A program made the position numbers and the translations under genes. Positions 8,205 to 10,330 of a DNA stretch of 10,330 nucleotides are shown one piece after another. This DNA is from Burkholderiales bacterium. GTDB taxonomy: Bacteria > Pseudomonadota > Gammaproteobacteria > Burkholderiales > SG8-39. Where the stretch lies: positions 1-10,330 of the forward strand of contig JADLDQ010000207.1 of the NCBI GenBank assembly GCA_020846575.1, given 5' to 3'. Under the pieces are notes generated by a model, which was not told the DNA's origin, made no database searches, and saw only the letters and a program-made list of their open reading frames with translations. The first letter of the stretch is position 1, and each line of letters opens with the position of its first letter.

Positions 8205-9150
8205 CCACGATGCGCTGCACCAGCGGGTGGCGCACCACGTCGCGCGAGGTGAAGCTCGAGAACGCGATGCCGCGCACCTCGGCGAGCACCTCGCGCGCCT
8301 CCACCAGGCCGCTCTTGTGCCCGCGCGGCAGGTCGACCTGGGTCACGTCGCCGGTGATCACCGCCTTGGAGCCGAAGCCGATGCGGGTGAGGAACATCTT
8401 CATCTGCTCGGGGGTGGTGTTCTGCGCCTCGTCCAGCAGGATGAAGGAGTGGTTGAGGGTGCGCCCGCGCATGTAGGCAAGGGGCGCCAGCTCGATCGCG
8501 CTGCGCTCGAACAGGCGCCCCACCTTGTCGTAGCCGAGCAGGTCGTACAGCGCGTCGTACAGCGGGCGCAGGTACGGATCCACCTTCTGAGCGAGGTCGC
8601 CGGGCAGGAACCCCAGGCGCTCGCCCGCCTCGACCGCGGGGCGCACCAGCACGATGCGCTTGACCGCGTCGCGCTCCAGCGCGTCCACCGCGCACGCCAC
8701 CGCGAGGTAGGTCTTGCCGGTGCCGGCCGGGCCGATGGCGAAGGTGATGTCGTGCGAGAGGATGCTGCGCAGGTAGGCGCGCTGGTTGGGCGTGCGGCCC
8801 TTCAGGTCGGCTTTCCGCGTCAGCAGCGCGGGCTCGTCGCCGGATTCCGCCGCGGGCGCGGGGCCGCGCAGCTCGATCAGCGCGAGCTGCACGTCGTCCA
8901 CTGTCAGGTTCCTCGAGGCGTCGGCGTAGAAGCGCTCCAGGGCGCGGGCCGCGCGGCCGGTCCCGGCGGACTCGCCGCGCAGCGTGAAGCGCTCGCCGCG
9001 GCGCGAGATCGTCACGTCGAAGGCGGTTTCGATCTGCCTCAGGTTCTCGTCGAGCGCCCCGCACAGGTTGGCGAGGCGGTGGTTGTCGACCGGCGTGAAG
9101 CGCAGTTCGACGGGCTTGGCTTTCAAGCAGTCTGGGGACGCGTCGGGCAA
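8179..9150 (-). CDS. phoH: PhoH-family ATPase (YbeZ)
   Basis: This is a PhoH-like P-loop ATPase of the YbeZ group, a cytoplasmic protein that partners YbeY in many bacteria and is thought to act in RNA metabolism. Walker A is GPAGTGKT (140-147) and Walker B is FILLDEAQ (236-243). Other family stretches are LVRPAVEAGERLGFLPGDL, KVDPYLRPLYDALYDLLG and KMFLTRIGFGSKAVITGDVT. The N-terminal 100 residues resemble the YbeZ nucleic-acid-binding region. There is no ATG: the listed start is TTG at 9150, and a second TTG at 9126 (codon 9) gives LKAKPVELRFTPVDN, whose length matches the E. coli N-terminus better. Neither has a recognisable Shine-Dalgarno. The 3' end overlaps ybeY. Confidence 0.94.
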   Translation of the reverse strand: MPDASPDCLKAKPVELRFTPVDNHRLANLCGALDENLRQIETAFDVTISRRGERFTLRGESAGTGRAARALERFYADASRNLTVDDVQLALIELRGPAPAAESGDEPALLTRKADLKGRTPNQRAYLRSILSHDITFAIGPAGTGKTYLAVACAVDALERDAVKRIVLVRPAVEAGERLGFLPGDLAQKVDPYLRPLYDALYDLLGYDKVGRLFERSAIELAPLAYMRGRTLNHSFILLDEAQNTTPEQMKMFLTRIGFGSKAVITGDVTQVDLPRGHKSGLVEAREVLAEVRGIAFSSFTSRDVVRHPLVQRIVDAYERVRE

Positions 9151-9242
9151 GGGAGGAGGCGGGTAGTTTCCCAGTTTTGCCGCGGCGGCGCAAAGCGCCG
9201 CGCGCCAGGGGATTCGCCCTCTGGGCGAGCCTTCGCGCTCAT
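9123..9242 (-). CDS. Doubtful 39-codon ORF upstream of phoH
   Basis: An ATG at 9242-9240, with AGGGTGG a few bases upstream, opens a 39-codon frame beginning MSAKARPEGESPGARR and ending at a TGA (9125-9123). The stop shares bases with the TTG at 9126, the likelier phoH start (TTGA). Third-position GC is clearly lower than in the neighbouring genes, and most of the frame lies in the hairpin repeat described separately, so it is more likely repeat-derived sequence than a conserved gene. If translated, it could act as a leader peptide that delivers ribosomes to phoH. Confidence 0.2.
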   Translation of the reverse strand: MSAKARPEGESPGARRFAPPRQNWETTRLLPCPTRPQTA

Positions 9243-9282
9243 TGGACCACCCTGTTGCTTCGCGCCAGGGGTTCGCGCCTGG
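9185..9282. repeat. Hairpin-rich intergenic repeat element between miaB and phoH
   Basis: Two copies of the plus-strand sequence CGCGCCAGGGG start exactly 60 bp apart (9201 and 9261), and each continues into a hairpin. The first hairpin is 9205-9224: CCAG pairs with CTGG and GGG with CCC, with one bulged T. The second is 9265-9282: CCAGG pairs with CCTGG around 8 bases. A third hairpin, GCGGCGC-AAA-GCGCCGC, lies next to them at 9185-9201. The minus strand starts this region eight bases after the miaB stop. No T tract follows any stem, so this looks like a dispersed palindromic repeat or an mRNA-stabilising or processing site, and not a standard terminator. Confidence 0.5.
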
Positions 9283-9290
9283 AGCGGCCC

Positions 9291-10330
9291 TTAACGCGTG
9301 CGTTCCAGTTCACCTCGCAGCGAGTGCGCCAGCACCGCGGTGATGCGCACCGCGCGGAACTCGCCCGGGCTCGCTTCGCCGCGCAGGTTCACCACGCGGT
9401 TGTTCGAGGTGCGTCCGCACAGTTCGCCCGGGTCCTTGCGCGACGGGCCCTCGATCAGCACCGGCTGCACGCTTCCGAGCATCGATTCGGAAATGGCCGA
9501 TTCGCTCTTGTCCAGCACCTGGTGCAGGCGGTGCAGGCGCTCCAGCTTGCAGCCCTCGTCCAGCGCATTCGGCAGTTCGGCGGCGGGCGTGCCGGGGCGC
9601 GCGCTGTACGCGAAGGAGAACGAGGCATCGAACCCCATCTCCTCGGCCAGCCGCAGGGTGGCGCGGAAATCCTCCTCGGTCTCGCCGGGAAAGCCGACGA
9701 TCAGGTCGGTCGAGACGCTGATGCCGGGACGCGCGGCGCGCAGGCGCCGCAGGATCGACTTGTACTCGAGCACGGTATAGCCGCGCTTCATCGCCGCCAG
9801 AACGCGGTCGCTGCCCGACTGCACCGGCAGGTGCACGTGCAGGGCGAGCGCGTCGACGCTCGCATGCGCGTCGATCAGGCGCTGCGTGAATTCGCGCGGG
9901 TGCGAGGTGGTGTAGCGCACCCGGCCGATGCCCTGGACCGCGGCGACGTGGCGCAGGAGCAGCGCGAGATCGCACTCGTCCTGCGCGCGGCCGCGCGCAT
10001 CGTCCGGCGCGCCGCCTTGCGCAGCGTGCGCCGGAAAGCGGCCTCGATACGCGTTCACGTTCTGGCCGAGGAGGGTGACCTCGCGCACGCCGGCGCGCGC
10101 CAGCGCGGCGACCTCCTCGAGCACCGCCGCGACCGGCCGCGAGAACTCGTCGCCGCGGGTATAGGGCACCACGCAGAAACTGCAGTACTTGCTGCAGCCT
10201 TCCATGATCGAAACGAACGCGGTCGAGCCTTCGACGCGCGCAGGGGGAAGGCCGTCGAACTTCTCGACTTCGGGAAACGAAATGTCGACCTGGGGCTTGC
10301 CGGTTCTCCGCCGCGCATCGATAAGGCCGG
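9291..10330 (-). CDS. miaB: tRNA-2-methylthio-N6-dimethylallyladenosine synthase (MiaB), 5'-truncated by window edge
   Basis: MiaB is a radical-SAM methylthiotransferase that turns i6A37 into ms2i6A37 in tRNAs reading U-starting codons. The frame is open to the right edge, so the gene begins outside; 345 residues are visible, and the N-terminal methylthiotransferase domain with its cluster cysteines is mostly missing. The visible part begins GLIDARRRTGKPQVDISFPE, then AFVSIMEGCSKYCSFCVVPY with the radical-SAM Cys-x3-Cys-x2-Cys (visible residues 45, 49 and 52), LLGQNVNAYRGR, YTTSHPREFT, HLPVQSGSDRVL and IVGFPGETEEDF. The C-terminal TRAM domain ends near SLRGELERTR. The internal ATG at 10205 lies within the radical-SAM motif region and is not the start. 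The next gene, phoH, follows after about 140 bp. Confidence 0.97.
   Translation of the reverse strand, partial: GLIDARRRTGKPQVDISFPEVEKFDGLPPARVEGSTAFVSIMEGCSKYCSFCVVPYTRGDEFSRPVAAVLEEVAALARAGVREVTLLGQNVNAYRGRFPAHAAQGGAPDDARGRAQDECDLALLLRHVAAVQGIGRVRYTTSHPREFTQRLIDAHASVDALALHVHLPVQSGSDRVLAAMKRGYTVLEYKSILRRLRAARPGISVSTDLIVGFPGETEEDFRATLRLAEEMGFDASFSFAYSARPGTPAAELPNALDEGCKLERLHRLHQVLDKSESAISESMLGSVQPVLIEGPSRKDPGELCGRTSNNRVVNLRGEASPGEFRAVRITAVLAHSLRGELERTR

Noticed and set aside
8150..9193. A 347-codon minus-strand frame overlapping phoH
   Set aside because: It lies in a different frame from the intact PhoH ATPase and contains only Arg/Ala/Pro-rich shadow sequence.
9265..9282. Hairpin just after miaB considered as an intrinsic terminator
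   Set aside because: The stem is only 5 bp with an 8-base loop and no T tract follows; it fits better as part of the repeat element.

Overview
The window is about 10.3 kb of very GC-rich DNA holding one dense block of ten genes, all on the minus strand, so the order of transcription runs from the right edge to the left. In that order they are miaB (its 5' end lies outside the window), phoH/ybeZ, ybeY, corC/ybeX, lnt, glyQ, glyS, gmhB, plsC and a ygjP-type metal-dependent hydrolase. At the extreme left edge the last 12 codons of an unidentified plus-strand gene converge on the block. The joined order miaB-phoH-ybeY-corC-lnt followed by glyQ-glyS-gmhB-plsC, together with the high GC content, points to a high-GC betaproteobacterium (Burkholderiales or a relative). 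This is inference from gene order and protein character; no species can be named.

Right part (5171-10330): miaB (tRNA ms2i6A methylthiotransferase), phoH (PhoH-family ATPase), ybeY (endoribonuclease for 16S rRNA maturation), corC (CBS-domain protein) and lnt (apolipoprotein N-acyltransferase). This is the widely conserved RNA-processing and lipoprotein cluster. A gap of about 140 bp between miaB and phoH holds a hairpin-rich repeat element and a doubtful 39-codon ORF.

Left part (123-5107): both subunits of tetrameric glycyl-tRNA synthetase, then gmhB and plsC, which supply heptose for LPS and phosphatidate for phospholipids, then the ygjP-like gene. A 63-bp gap with a small hairpin separates lnt from glyQ and is the only other space between genes.

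Seven of the nine gene junctions overlap (ATGA, GTGA or TGATG, and a longer overlap at phoH/ybeY), which suggests one or two long polycistronic messages with translational coupling. The block joins translation quality (MiaB, YbeY, GlyQS) to envelope synthesis (Lnt, GmhB, PlsC).

I found no mobile element, CRISPR array, tRNA, rRNA or new multi-gene system. The unusual points are local: an in-frame 24-bp tandem-repeat expansion inside ybeY, a repeat element before phoH, and a GmhB that lacks two of the expected four zinc ligands.
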